18,566 nucleotides of DNA. It comes from CAYMJV01 sp964390545 (lineage in GTDB: Bacteria; Desulfobacterota; BSN033; UBA1163). A model generated the notes under the pieces. That model did no database searches. It was not told the origin of the DNA and saw nothing but the letters and a program-made list of their open reading frames with translations. Positions 1 through 7,956 of the stretch are shown here, piece after piece. Each line of letters opens with the position of its first letter. The first letter of the stretch is position 1. The stretch is taken from positions 1 to 18,566 of the forward strand of contig CAYMJV010000061.1 in the NCBI GenBank assembly GCA_964390545.1. The letters run 5' to 3'. The translations under genes were made by a program, and so were the position numbers.

Positions 1-599
1 AACTACGGGTGCCCCCGATCATGGCGACTCTTGGAATGATGATCATTCTCCTGGGGGGGAGGTTCCTCTATACAAAAGGCATTGCAAAAGGGAGCTATCC
101 TCCACTTCTTCGCTTCTTGGGTACAGGATTCGTAGGTCCGATCCCAACATCTGTTGTGTCCCTTGCAATTCTGCTAATTATTGCCGCCGTGCTGCTTAAA
201 AAAACGGTGTTGGGGCGACAGATTTATGCGCTTGGGGGAAATATCAGTGCAGCCATACTTTCCGGATACAATACCGATTTGATTCTCATCATCGTTTATA
301 TTTTTTCGGCCGTATCAGCATCCATTGCTGGTCTTTACCTCGCAGGCTGGATCGGTGTTGCCGACAATTGGGTTGGGCAAGGGTATGAGATCGATTCAGT
401 TGCGGCCGTCGTAATGGGAGGGACCTCTTTCGAGGGAGGCAGGGGAGGGGTCTTTGGAACGATCGCAGGTGTGCTGATCCTGGTCATCCTTTACAACTTG
501 GTTTTGTTGCTCCATTTTTCAATCCAGACTCAGTACATGGTGAAGGGTGTTGTAATCATCATCGCTGCCTCTTTTTATGTGCGAAGAGGGGCCCGATAA
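1..599 (+). CDS. ABC transporter permease, RbsC-like (5'-truncated)
   Basis: This is the C-terminal two thirds of an inner-membrane permease of the ribose/xylose/galactose type (BPD_transp_2 family). The reading frame is open from the first bases, in the codon phase starting at position 3. The first residues (LRVPPIMATLGMM) match an internal RbsC motif, so the GTG at position 9 is not a true start and the gene begins outside the window. Visible family landmarks are a YALGGN motif, several hydrophobic membrane segments, and the conserved C-terminal loop GGTSFEGGRGGVFGTIAG. It should pair with the second permease at 3359-4294 to form a heterodimeric channel energised by the ATPase at 1852-3369. 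Family assignment is firm; the substrate cannot be read from the sequence. Confidence 0.93.
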   Translation, partial: LRVPPIMATLGMMIILLGGRFLYTKGIAKGSYPPLLRFLGTGFVGPIPTSVVSLAILLIIAAVLLKKTVLGRQIYALGGNISAAILSGYNTDLILIIVYIFSAVSASIAGLYLAGWIGVADNWVGQGYEIDSVAAVVMGGTSFEGGRGGVFGTIAGVLILVILYNLVLLLHFSIQTQYMVKGVVIIIAASFYVRRGAR

Positions 600-611
600 T
601 AGCGGCCCTAG

Positions 612-622
612 AAAGGAGGTGA
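612..622 (+). promoter_or_regulatory. Orphan Shine-Dalgarno-like sequence
   Basis: An almost perfect anti-16S complement (AAAGGAGGTGA) lies 13 bases after the permease stop. No ATG, GTG or TTG follows at the usual 5-10 base distance and no ORF of any length opens from it. The next gene starts at 700, about 78 bases away, with its own weak G-rich site. It may be the relic of a lost small gene, a ribosome standby or pause site, or chance. Confidence 0.5.
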
Positions 623-699
623 ACAGATCGGAAATTCAAGTCGGAAGGCATAGGTTTGAGTAAATTCACATTTAACCAATTTTGATGGGGGGTATTGCT

Positions 700-1788
700 A
701 TGAAAAAGATTTTTGCAATTCTGATTGTTGCTAGCGTTTGTGTCGGGTTGACGGGAACCATGGCTCTAACCCAGGAACGTGATTGGGCTCGCTCAATCGT
801 ATGGAACCCGTACAAGCAAGAGATGGTGGACTGTTCAAAATACAAGAAAAATCCACCATACACGATGGCCTATTGCAATGCTTCGCTTTCCAATGCGTGG
901 GCTGTCGTAGGGGTTCAGACCATTAAGTATGTGGTTCAGCAAAACAAGGACAAAATCAAGGATTTCGTTTTCACCGATGCCATGGATAAACCTGATAAGC
1001 AGATCGCCGACATGGAGGACCTCATGGCGAAGGGAGTTGATCTGATTGTCATCAGGGCCATCACAGAAGCCGCATTGGATCCGATTGTTACACGGGCACA
1101 CAACCAAGGGATCCCAGTCGTGTGCTTCTCTAGAAAAGTGAAGAGCGATAACTTTGTAAGTTTTGTTTCCGCCAGCAATTATACGATGGGGCGCGCGATG
1201 GCCATATGGCTCGCCCAATATCTAAAGGGAAAAGGGAATATCGTCCTTCTCGCCGGAGTTGCAGGAGCAGGTTCTGCAGAAGAGAGGTTGATTGGAATTC
1301 AGGAGGTCCTGTCGGCTTACCCCGGCATCAACGTCCTCGAGAAACAGTACACACAATATTCCACTTCGAAAGGGAAGCAGGTCATGCAAGCGATGATCCA
1401 ATCCTACGGGAAAAAGATCGATGGTGTCTTGTCCGTCGGGGGGGCCGAGGCAGTAGGAGCGATTGAAGCGCTGCAGGAAGCTGGCATGAAGGCTCCCATC
1501 ACCGGAGAACCTTACAACGGGTTTATGAAGAGGGTGCAACAGTTTGGGTTCCCAGGACTGGCTGTTGATTTTTCGCCCGCAATGGCGGGTGAGTGCGTCA
1601 CGTTGGGCATGAAAGTTCTCCAAGGAATTTCGGTGCCAAAGTATTATCAGGGAAAGCGGTATTTCATCACCACACACAATACCGAAGACATCAAGTCTGA
1701 CTTACCCTGGAAGGACGCCACCTTCCCAGACAGGCCTGACACGTTTGTGTTTGGATACGGGCTCCCACCAGTGGAATGGCTGAAGTAA
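700..1788 (+). CDS. Periplasmic sugar-type substrate-binding protein
   Basis: This is a solute receptor of the periplasmic-binding fold type I (Peripla_BP_4, ribose/galactose-binding type), 362 residues. The start at ATG 700 is chosen over TTG 682 and ATG 685. It gives a classic signal peptide (MKKIFAILIVASVCVGLTG) with probable cleavage after TMA near residue 22, and a G-run at 687-692 at ribosome-binding distance. There is no proper lipobox, so the product should be soluble in the periplasm. Family features include DLIVIRAITEAALDPIV, the hinge-region segment GIPVVCFSRK, a NIVLLAG strand and DGVLSVGGAEAVGAIEAL. It would hand its ligand to the two RbsC-like permeases encoded on either side. 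Ligand identity is unknown; the fold covers pentoses, hexoses, polyols and autoinducer-2. Confidence 0.92.
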   Translation: MKKIFAILIVASVCVGLTGTMALTQERDWARSIVWNPYKQEMVDCSKYKKNPPYTMAYCNASLSNAWAVVGVQTIKYVVQQNKDKIKDFVFTDAMDKPDKQIADMEDLMAKGVDLIVIRAITEAALDPIVTRAHNQGIPVVCFSRKVKSDNFVSFVSASNYTMGRAMAIWLAQYLKGKGNIVLLAGVAGAGSAEERLIGIQEVLSAYPGINVLEKQYTQYSTSKGKQVMQAMIQSYGKKIDGVLSVGGAEAVGAIEALQEAGMKAPITGEPYNGFMKRVQQFGFPGLAVDFSPAMAGECVTLGMKVLQGISVPKYYQGKRYFITTHNTEDIKSDLPWKDATFPDRPDTFVFGYGLPPVEWLK

Positions 1789-1791
1789 TAG

Positions 1792-1818
1792 AACTGGGGG
1801 ACTTCAAGTCCCCCAGTT
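1792..1818 (+). promoter_or_regulatory. Perfect 13-bp inverted repeat between binding protein and ATPase
   Basis: AACTGGGGGACTT, one base (C), then its exact reverse complement AAGTCCCCCAGTT. It begins 4 bases after the binding-protein stop. Only a broken T-tract (TTTCTTC) follows, so full termination is unlikely. A stem here would protect the upstream mRNA from 3' exonucleases or partly terminate transcription. Either would raise the binding protein over the membrane components, as known for other binding-protein-dependent operons. It also occupies the place where a ribosome binding site for ATG 1825 would have to be. Confidence 0.85.
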
Positions 1819-1851
1819 TCTTCAATGGGTATGTCGGAGACGAACGAGACC

Positions 1852-3369
1852 ATGCTCGAAATGCAGAAAATCTCTAAGTCCTTTCCCGGGGTCCAGGCCC
1901 TCGATCAGGTCGATTTCAATTGTGTGGAGGGGGAGGTCCATGCCTTGGTGGGAGAGAACGGAGCTGGGAAGTCAACGTTAATGAAGATTCTTGCCGGAGT
2001 GTATCAGCAAGACGAGGGAAAGATCTTCCTGAGGGGAAAAGAGGTTTCCTTTACATCCCCAAAGGATGCTCAAAAAAATGGGATCAGCACGATCTATCAG
2101 GAGTTTAACTTAATTCCTGATCTGAATGTTGCCGAGAATATCTTCTTGGGGCATGAACCGCTAAAGAAAAGGGGCTTTTTCATTGATGGGGCCAAGTGCT
2201 ACCGGGTCGCAGAAGAGATTCTATCGAACCTGGAAATGGAGATCAACACCCAAACGAAGGTCGGGGATCTCAGTGTCGCCCAGCAGCAGATGGTCGAGAT
2301 CGCCAAAGCCCTCTGCCTCAAAGCCAACATCATCATCATGGACGAGCCGACGGCTGTGATTTCAGGCAAAGAGTTGGAGGCATTGTTTCGCATCATTCGA
2401 TTGCTGAGAGATGATGGCAAAACAATTATCTATATTTCTCACCGTATCGATGAAATCTTTGAAATTGCAGATCGCGCAACGGTGTTGAAGGACGGGAAGC
2501 TTGTCGGGACGATCATCCCAAAAGATGTGAGCAAAGGGGACCTCGTTAGAATGATGGTGGGCAGAAGTCTCTCGGAAGTGTTTCCTTCAAAAGAGCCGGG
2601 GCAGAAAAGGGAAATTCTGACCCTGAAGAACGTGTGCCGAGGAAGGACCCTCAGGAACATTTCTTTTAGCGTTAACACGGGAGAGATTTTGGGGGTGACC
2701 GGGCTGGTGGGTTGTGGTCGTACGGAATTGGCTCGAGTGATCTTTGGAGCTGACCCATTGGATAGAGGGGATATCTATTTCAACGGTCAGAAACGTTATA
2801 GAAATAAGCCCAAGCTATCCATCTCTCGAGGCATGGGATTCGTAACGGAAGATCGCAAGAAAGAAGGTCTTTTCCCCAATCTGTCGGTGAGGAAGAATTT
2901 GACCAGTGTGATCCTTAGCCGAGTCAAAGGTTGGTTCTTCGTCAAGGAAAGGGAGGAGAGGCGTATTGCGACAGAATCTATCAAACGGTTCAACATCATG
3001 ACTCCTCATATTGAGCAGGAAGTTCAGTATCTGAGTGGAGGGAATCAGCAGAAGGTGATTCTTGCTAAATGGATCAACGCCGACTCGAAGCTGATCATCA
3101 TGGACGAACCGACCCGGGGGGTCGACGTGGGAGCGAAGGCCGAGTTCTACACCCTTATGAGACTTCTGGCCAGGCAGGGAAAAGCGATTCTCATGATTTC
3201 GTCAGAGTTTCCTGAAATCATCGGGATGAGTGATCGCATTCTGGTCATGCATGATGGGCAGATCATGGGGGAACTCTGCTCCTCTGAGGCGACGGAAGAG
3301 TCCATTCTGATGATGGCAACGGGCCAACTCAAGAAAAACAAAGCAGAGGAGGAGCTCTGTGAGTCTTAG
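1852..3369 (+). CDS. Sugar ABC transporter ATPase, RbsA/MglA-like (two nucleotide-binding domains)
   Basis: Cytoplasmic ATPase that powers the RbsC-like permeases; 505 residues, normal for the family. First domain: Walker A GENGAGKST at 34-42, degenerate signature LSVAQQQ near 140, Walker B IIIMDEPTA with Asp164. Second domain: lysine-less Walker A GLVGCGRTE from 284, signature LSGGNQQ from 394, Walker B LIIMDEPTRG with Asp418. The degenerate first signature and second P-loop are normal in RbsA-type proteins. Start choice is uncertain. ATG 1825 or 1831 would add 9 or 7 residues but follows the 1792-1818 hairpin with no ribosome binding site. ATG 1852 has GGAG at 1836-1839 (rather long spacing of 12) and begins MLEMQKISKSFPGV, close to family N-termini. 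The 3' end overlaps the permease gene by 11 bases, indicating translational coupling. Confidence 0.93.
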   Translation: MLEMQKISKSFPGVQALDQVDFNCVEGEVHALVGENGAGKSTLMKILAGVYQQDEGKIFLRGKEVSFTSPKDAQKNGISTIYQEFNLIPDLNVAENIFLGHEPLKKRGFFIDGAKCYRVAEEILSNLEMEINTQTKVGDLSVAQQQMVEIAKALCLKANIIIMDEPTAVISGKELEALFRIIRLLRDDGKTIIYISHRIDEIFEIADRATVLKDGKLVGTIIPKDVSKGDLVRMMVGRSLSEVFPSKEPGQKREILTLKNVCRGRTLRNISFSVNTGEILGVTGLVGCGRTELARVIFGADPLDRGDIYFNGQKRYRNKPKLSISRGMGFVTEDRKKEGLFPNLSVRKNLTSVILSRVKGWFFVKEREERRIATESIKRFNIMTPHIEQEVQYLSGGNQQKVILAKWINADSKLIIMDEPTRGVDVGAKAEFYTLMRLLARQGKAILMISSEFPEIIGMSDRILVMHDGQIMGELCSSEATEESILMMATGQLKKNKAEEELCES

Positions 3370-4294
3370 TCATTTGAGACAACACTGGGCGACTCTGATT
3401 GTCTATGGGGTCCTCATGGCGCTGATCTTGGGGTCAAGCGTGGCCTCGGATGTGTTTCCGACTTCTCGGAATTTCAACAACCTCATCCGTCAGGCTGTAG
3501 CCCTCGGGATAGTGAGCATCGGTCAGACCCTGGTCCTACTGACCGCAGGAATCGATTTGTCTGTTGGATCCGTCATCAGTCTAACAACCTGTTTGACCAC
3601 AGGGCTCATCCACGGTCAAGGACACTTGGTCCTGCCGGTGATCGCGCTGGTCATTGTGGCAGCGCTTTTCATCGGGTTTTGTAACGGGGTCGTCATCATC
3701 AAGACGCACGTCTCCCCTCTGATCGTGACGCTGGCGATGATGTCTATTGTACAAGGCGCGGTTTTCCTTTACACCAAAGGCCCCGTGGGGGAGGTTCCTC
3801 AATCATTTTCTTTCGTCGCCTGGGGTAAATTTGGGTTTATGCCTTTCCCTATTTTCATCCTGGCAACGGTTGCGGTGGCGGGAATCATTCTTCAAAGGCA
3901 AACGACTTTCGGACGATCCCTATTTGCTATTGGAGGAAATGAGGAAGTCGCCAGACGTTCGGGGATTCAGGTGGATCGGGTTAAGGTCGCCACTTACATG
4001 ATTTGCAGCTTTGCAGCGGCCTTGACAGGCATCTTTCTCTCCAGCCGGATGGGCCAGGGGGACCCTCTGGCCGGTGAGCGTTACATGATCGATTCCATCA
4101 TCCCTGCCCTTATTGGGGGCACCAGCCTGACTGGAGGAAAGGGAGGGATCGTCGGCACGATCGCTGGGATTTTGATTCTAACGATTGTAAGTAACATTCT
4201 TAATCTCTTAAATGTGGAGACTTACTGGCAGTGGGTGGTGACAGGGTTGATCGTCATTGTCGCCGTAGCCTGTTGTGGAAGAGTCAAGACTTAG
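3359..4294 (+). CDS. ABC transporter permease, RbsC-like
   Basis: Second, complete inner-membrane permease of the importer, 311 residues with about eight to ten hydrophobic segments. The GTG start at 3359 overlaps the end of the ATPase gene and is preceded by GAGGAGG at 3346-3352. Family motifs are easy to see: LVLLTAGIDLSVGSVISL near residues 60-77, VSPLIVTLAMMSIVQG, FAIGGNEEVARRSGIQVDRVK, and the C-terminal GGTSLTGGKGGIVGTIAG. It is clearly related to the truncated permease at 1-599 but diverged from it, which implies a heterodimeric membrane domain. No terminator-like hairpin separates it from the molybdoenzyme 52 bases downstream, so read-through transcription is plausible. Confidence 0.95.
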   Translation: MSLSHLRQHWATLIVYGVLMALILGSSVASDVFPTSRNFNNLIRQAVALGIVSIGQTLVLLTAGIDLSVGSVISLTTCLTTGLIHGQGHLVLPVIALVIVAALFIGFCNGVVIIKTHVSPLIVTLAMMSIVQGAVFLYTKGPVGEVPQSFSFVAWGKFGFMPFPIFILATVAVAGIILQRQTTFGRSLFAIGGNEEVARRSGIQVDRVKVATYMICSFAAALTGIFLSSRMGQGDPLAGERYMIDSIIPALIGGTSLTGGKGGIVGTIAGILILTIVSNILNLLNVETYWQWVVTGLIVIVAVACCGRVKT

Positions 4295-4346
4295 GCATGG
4301 GAGTAAAAGGGTAAGGGGATTTTCAGGATATTTGAAGGAGGGGAGC

Positions 4347-6503
4347 ATGAGGAATAAGAATGAGGATATGCGAGAAAGGGTTGTCAGAACCGTATGTTCC
4401 ACCTGCTATTGTGGTTGCGGCATCTTTGCCCATGTGAAGGGCGGGAAGGTGGTCAAACTGGAAGGAGACCCTGAGCATCCCAACAGTAAGGGTGAACTCT
4501 GCCCCAAGGGGTTGGCCGGTATCGAACTCCTCTATCATCCGGATCGGTTGAATTATCCGTTAAGAAGAGAGGGAAAGAGAGGGGAAGGCAAGTGGAAGAG
4601 GATCTCCTGGGATGAGGCCCTGGGGACAATTTCAGAGAAGCTGAGAGAGATTAAGGAGAACTACGGTCCTGAGGCAATATGCATCGCAACCGGAGCTGGC
4701 CTCTATGCCAACATGGGAATCATAGGCTATTTTGCCTATCTGCTCGGGACACCGAACATTTCAGGAAGCGGCAACATTTGCTTCATACCCGCAGCGATCG
4801 CCGCGCAGACAACCATTGGCCATACGATCGCCGTTTTCGCCAATGAGATGATCAGCGACGACGCTCTGGAGACAAAATGCATGCTTCTGTGGGGATCGAA
4901 TCCAAAATACAGTTATCCTTATCCGATCGGAGAGGGGATCTTCAAGGCAAAGGAGAGGGGAACCAAGCTCATCGTCGTAGACCCGAGGCCAACGGATTAT
5001 GCAAAAATCGCCGATCTTTGGCTTCAACTCAAGCCCTCGACCGATGACGCCCTCGCACTGGGGATGGCCCATGTGATCATTAACGAAGAGCTCTATGATA
5101 AGAAGTTTGTGGCTGAATGGACCTATGGCTTCGATGAACTCAGACGACATGTGCAGCAATACCCTCCAGATAAAGTATCCAACATCACCTGGGTTCCTGT
5201 GAAAGATATTGTCGCGGCAGCCCGGATGTTTGCCCAAACCAGGCCATCCTGTATTTGCCAGCGTGTACCCATCGATCAAAATCTTAATGCAGTCCAGACT
5301 TCCCGTGCCATTCTTATTTTAAGAGCCCTTTGCGGGGACGACTTTGATGTCAAAGGTGGAAATCTCCTTCCGGGCGAAAAAAACATCGTGGGTGAATTCC
5401 CCCACTGGAAAATGGCGAGCAAGTTGCCACGGGAGGTTACGGCAAAACGGATTGGGGCTGAAGACATTCCACTCTCCAGCGGAGCCGATGCGGAATTTAC
5501 CTTCGTTCATCCCAGTTTATTGGCCAAGGCGATTGCAACGGGCGAACCTTACAAGATCCGCGCATTGATCACGAATGCGCACAATCAGATGCTTTCCGAC
5601 ACCGATACAAAGTTGATTGAAAAAGGTTTGAGAAATCTCGATTTCTCCGTGATCATGGACCACTTTATGACCCCCACCGCAGAACTTTACGATATGGTAT
5701 TGCCAGCCACGTCCTGGCTCGAGAACGACGGACTTCGAGGCCACCCAGGGTATCCGTATGTAACCCCGATCTCCCACAAAGCAGTCGAGCCACTCTACGA
5801 CAGATGGTCTGATCTGAAGTTTTTTATTGAATTGGCCAGGAGGATGGACCTGGACATTCCCTGGGGAAGCGCGGAGGAATATATCGACTTCAGAATGAAG
5901 GATGCAGGGATCCGGTTCAGAGATCTTGAAGGGATCAACTTCCTGACCAAACCCAAAGAATACCAGCGTCACCTCAAGGGGACCTTTGAATTTAAGACAC
6001 CATCGAAGAAGGTAGAGTTCTATTCGACTCTCTTGAAACAGTATGGCTATGATCCTCTGCCAGATCACAAGCCACCACCAGCAACGACTCCAGAATTCCC
6101 GTTTATCCTCATTGGAGGCAGCAAGAAGCTCGCGTATATCCATTCCGGAGGAAGGCAGATCGCAAGCTTAAGGAAGTTGTCTCCCGAGCCTATCCTTCAG
6201 ATGAGTCCCAAGACAGCCAAAGACTTGGGTATTTCGGGGGGAGACTGGGTATGGGTTGAATCCGTCTACTTCCGCAATCGGGAACGGGCCAAATTCAAGG
6301 CCGAACTTGTGGAGGGCTTTCTCCCTCAGGTTGTCTCCGTCGATGCCCAATGGTGGTTTCCTGAGAGAAAAGATCCAGATCACGGGAGCTTCGAATCGAA
6401 TATCAATGTGGTGATTCCAGGGGACGTCTATGATCCGATTTTCGGATCGACAAACCTTAAAAGCATTCCTTGCAGGGTTTACAGAGCTGAGATATCCAAG
6501 TGA
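4347..6503 (+). CDS. Molybdopterin (bis-MGD) oxidoreductase, DMSO reductase family, acetylene-hydratase-like clade
   Basis: Catalytic subunit of a Mo/W bis-pterin enzyme, 718 residues. ATG 4347 is chosen because AAGGAGGGG (4335-4343) lies just upstream and the [4Fe-4S] motif starts soon after. Cluster ligands are Cys17, Cys20, Cys24 and Cys52 (CX2CX3CX27C, followed by PKG). Cys145 in GSGNICFIPAA is the likely metal ligand. The order of motifs (KWKRISWDEAL, KLIVVDPRPTDYAKIADLWL, VIINEELYDKKFVAEW, DHFMTPTAELYDMVLPA) closely follows acetylene hydratase as I recall it. However, the Asp directly after its second cluster Cys is Tyr21 here. A molydopterin-binding C-terminal domain spans about 600-718. 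There is no Tat signal, so it is cytoplasmic, and no Fe-S or membrane partner is adjacent. The reaction is unknown: redox or non-redox chemistry are both possible. Confidence 0.88.
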   Translation: MRNKNEDMRERVVRTVCSTCYCGCGIFAHVKGGKVVKLEGDPEHPNSKGELCPKGLAGIELLYHPDRLNYPLRREGKRGEGKWKRISWDEALGTISEKLREIKENYGPEAICIATGAGLYANMGIIGYFAYLLGTPNISGSGNICFIPAAIAAQTTIGHTIAVFANEMISDDALETKCMLLWGSNPKYSYPYPIGEGIFKAKERGTKLIVVDPRPTDYAKIADLWLQLKPSTDDALALGMAHVIINEELYDKKFVAEWTYGFDELRRHVQQYPPDKVSNITWVPVKDIVAAARMFAQTRPSCICQRVPIDQNLNAVQTSRAILILRALCGDDFDVKGGNLLPGEKNIVGEFPHWKMASKLPREVTAKRIGAEDIPLSSGADAEFTFVHPSLLAKAIATGEPYKIRALITNAHNQMLSDTDTKLIEKGLRNLDFSVIMDHFMTPTAELYDMVLPATSWLENDGLRGHPGYPYVTPISHKAVEPLYDRWSDLKFFIELARRMDLDIPWGSAEEYIDFRMKDAGIRFRDLEGINFLTKPKEYQRHLKGTFEFKTPSKKVEFYSTLLKQYGYDPLPDHKPPPATTPEFPFILIGGSKKLAYIHSGGRQIASLRKLSPEPILQMSPKTAKDLGISGGDWVWVESVYFRNRERAKFKAELVEGFLPQVVSVDAQWWFPERKDPDHGSFESNINVVIPGDVYDPIFGSTNLKSIPCRVYRAEISK

Positions 6504-6667
6504 GGTATGATGGTCGTCCCATGTTATAGCGTTGTTTAGTCCGCTTCATGGATTCCATTGTGTCTCGTGAGGATAGGATGGCGGGTTTCGAAAGGGGTAG
6601 ATATTGAGAGGACAAAATATCTTGATTTGGCTTGACCTTAATTTTCGGTTTTAGAAAGGAGGAAATT

Positions 6668-7903
6668 GTGAGATACGGAACGATGGGTGTTGATTTTGAG
6701 GAGAGAGTCAATTTTGAAAGGCTAAGGAAGGAGCGTCTCGCTAAGGCCAAGGCCGCTTTGGAGACGAGTAAGCTCGGATCTCTGGTCTGTTATGACTTCG
6801 ACAATATACGCTATATCACGGGCACGACGATCGGAGAGTGGGCGAGGAACAAGATGAACCGCTATTGTATTTTACCCAAAGGGCAAGACCCACTCCTCTT
6901 CGATCCAGGAGCCCCTGCCAAGAAGATCGCTTGCCCCTGGATTGCGGACCGGACGTTTCCTGCCGTTGGGTCCATGAGAGGGGCTATCCCCACCGAAGTG
7001 GGAAGTGTGGAAAAGGTGGCCCAAGACATTCACAAGTGGCTCAAGGAATATGGGGTTGAGAAGAAACCTGTTGGGATGGATATTGCTGATATTCCTCTTG
7101 TGAGGGCCCTGGAAAAATTGGGACTGGAAATCACAGACGGACAACAGACCATATTAGAAGCGAGGATGATCAAAACAAAGGATGAGATTGAACTCTTAAA
7201 AACCTCTGCGGCGATGGTGGATGGCGCTTTCGAAGAGGTTGTACGGACGATACGGCCTGGGATGAGAGAAAACGACCTGGTCGCCGCAGCCAACTATCTT
7301 CTCTATAAGCTGGGGTCCGATGATGTCGAATGCGTCAACAGCGTTGCGGGCAAAAGAGGAATACCCCATCCCCATACCTTTTCTGACCGAATCATTCGGC
7401 CTGGGGAATTTGTGTACTTGGATATCATGCATTCCTATATGGGCTATCGGACATGTTATTACCGAACGTTCGCCTGCGGAAAGCCCACCAAGGCTCAAGT
7501 GGAGGCCTATGAAACTGCTTGGGGATGGTTGAAGGATTCGATCGCTGCGGTCAAGCCGGGTGCCACAACTGCCGATGTGGCGAAAGCATGGCCTGAGCCT
7601 GGAGCCTACGGCATGAAAACAGAACAGGAGGCTTTTCTCCTTCAGTTTGGACATGGAGTGGGGCTCAGCATTTGGGAGAAACCCGTTATATCGAAGCTTT
7701 TCTCCCTCCAATATCCTTATCCGATCCAGGAAGGGATGGTCTTTGCTATGGAAACCTACTGTCCATCGGCCGATGGAAAGGGATCAGCAAGGATCGAGGA
7801 GGAAGTCGTGGTGACGAAGAATGGGTGTGAGCGGATCTTCGGATACCCCATCGAGGAATTGATTTCCTGCGGTTTGCCCGGCACGATGGCCTATGTAAGA
7901 TGA
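6668..7903 (+). CDS. M24 (creatinase/Xaa-Pro aminopeptidase fold) protein with altered metal site
   Basis: Two-domain protein of 411 residues: an N-terminal creatinase-like domain (about 1-155, with DFDNIRYITGTT) and a C-terminal pita-bread M24 domain. GTG 6668 is chosen because AAAGGAGG (6655-6662) sits 5 bases upstream; ATG 6683 is an alternative. The M24 metal ligands are only partly kept. Asp252 (YLDIMHSY), His329 (GHGVGL), Glu362 (FAMETY) and Glu377 (RIEEEV) are present. The second Asp of the usual GYxxDxxRTF motif is Cys263 (GYRTCYYRTF), and the His of the HExP motif is Trp336 (WEKP). Standard dinuclear aminopeptidase activity is therefore doubtful. It could be a hydrolase or lyase of the creatinase or DddP-like type. 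The neighbouring VOC gene follows 53 bases later and may act in the same pathway. Confidence 0.88.
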   Translation: MRYGTMGVDFEERVNFERLRKERLAKAKAALETSKLGSLVCYDFDNIRYITGTTIGEWARNKMNRYCILPKGQDPLLFDPGAPAKKIACPWIADRTFPAVGSMRGAIPTEVGSVEKVAQDIHKWLKEYGVEKKPVGMDIADIPLVRALEKLGLEITDGQQTILEARMIKTKDEIELLKTSAAMVDGAFEEVVRTIRPGMRENDLVAAANYLLYKLGSDDVECVNSVAGKRGIPHPHTFSDRIIRPGEFVYLDIMHSYMGYRTCYYRTFACGKPTKAQVEAYETAWGWLKDSIAAVKPGATTADVAKAWPEPGAYGMKTEQEAFLLQFGHGVGLSIWEKPVISKLFSLQYPYPIQEGMVFAMETYCPSADGKGSARIEEEVVVTKNGCERIFGYPIEELISCGLPGTMAYVR

Positions 7904-7956
7904 GCAAGGCCAAAGGGACCTATGATACGATCTGCCTGAGAAAGGAGTGACACCCT

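Noticed and set aside
5517..6143. 208-codon open reading frame on the minus strand
   Set aside because: Antisense to the molybdopterin oxidoreductase; no recognisable domain and no credible ribosome binding context.
4347..6503. Calling the molybdoenzyme acetylene hydratase
   Set aside because: The overall motif order fits, but the essential Asp beside the second cluster Cys is Tyr21, so the specific activity is not supported.
6668..7903. Calling the M24 protein a DMSP lyase (DddP) or a standard Xaa-Pro aminopeptidase
   Set aside because: Only some metal ligands of either enzyme are present (Cys263 and Trp336 replace expected ligands), so neither specific name is supported.
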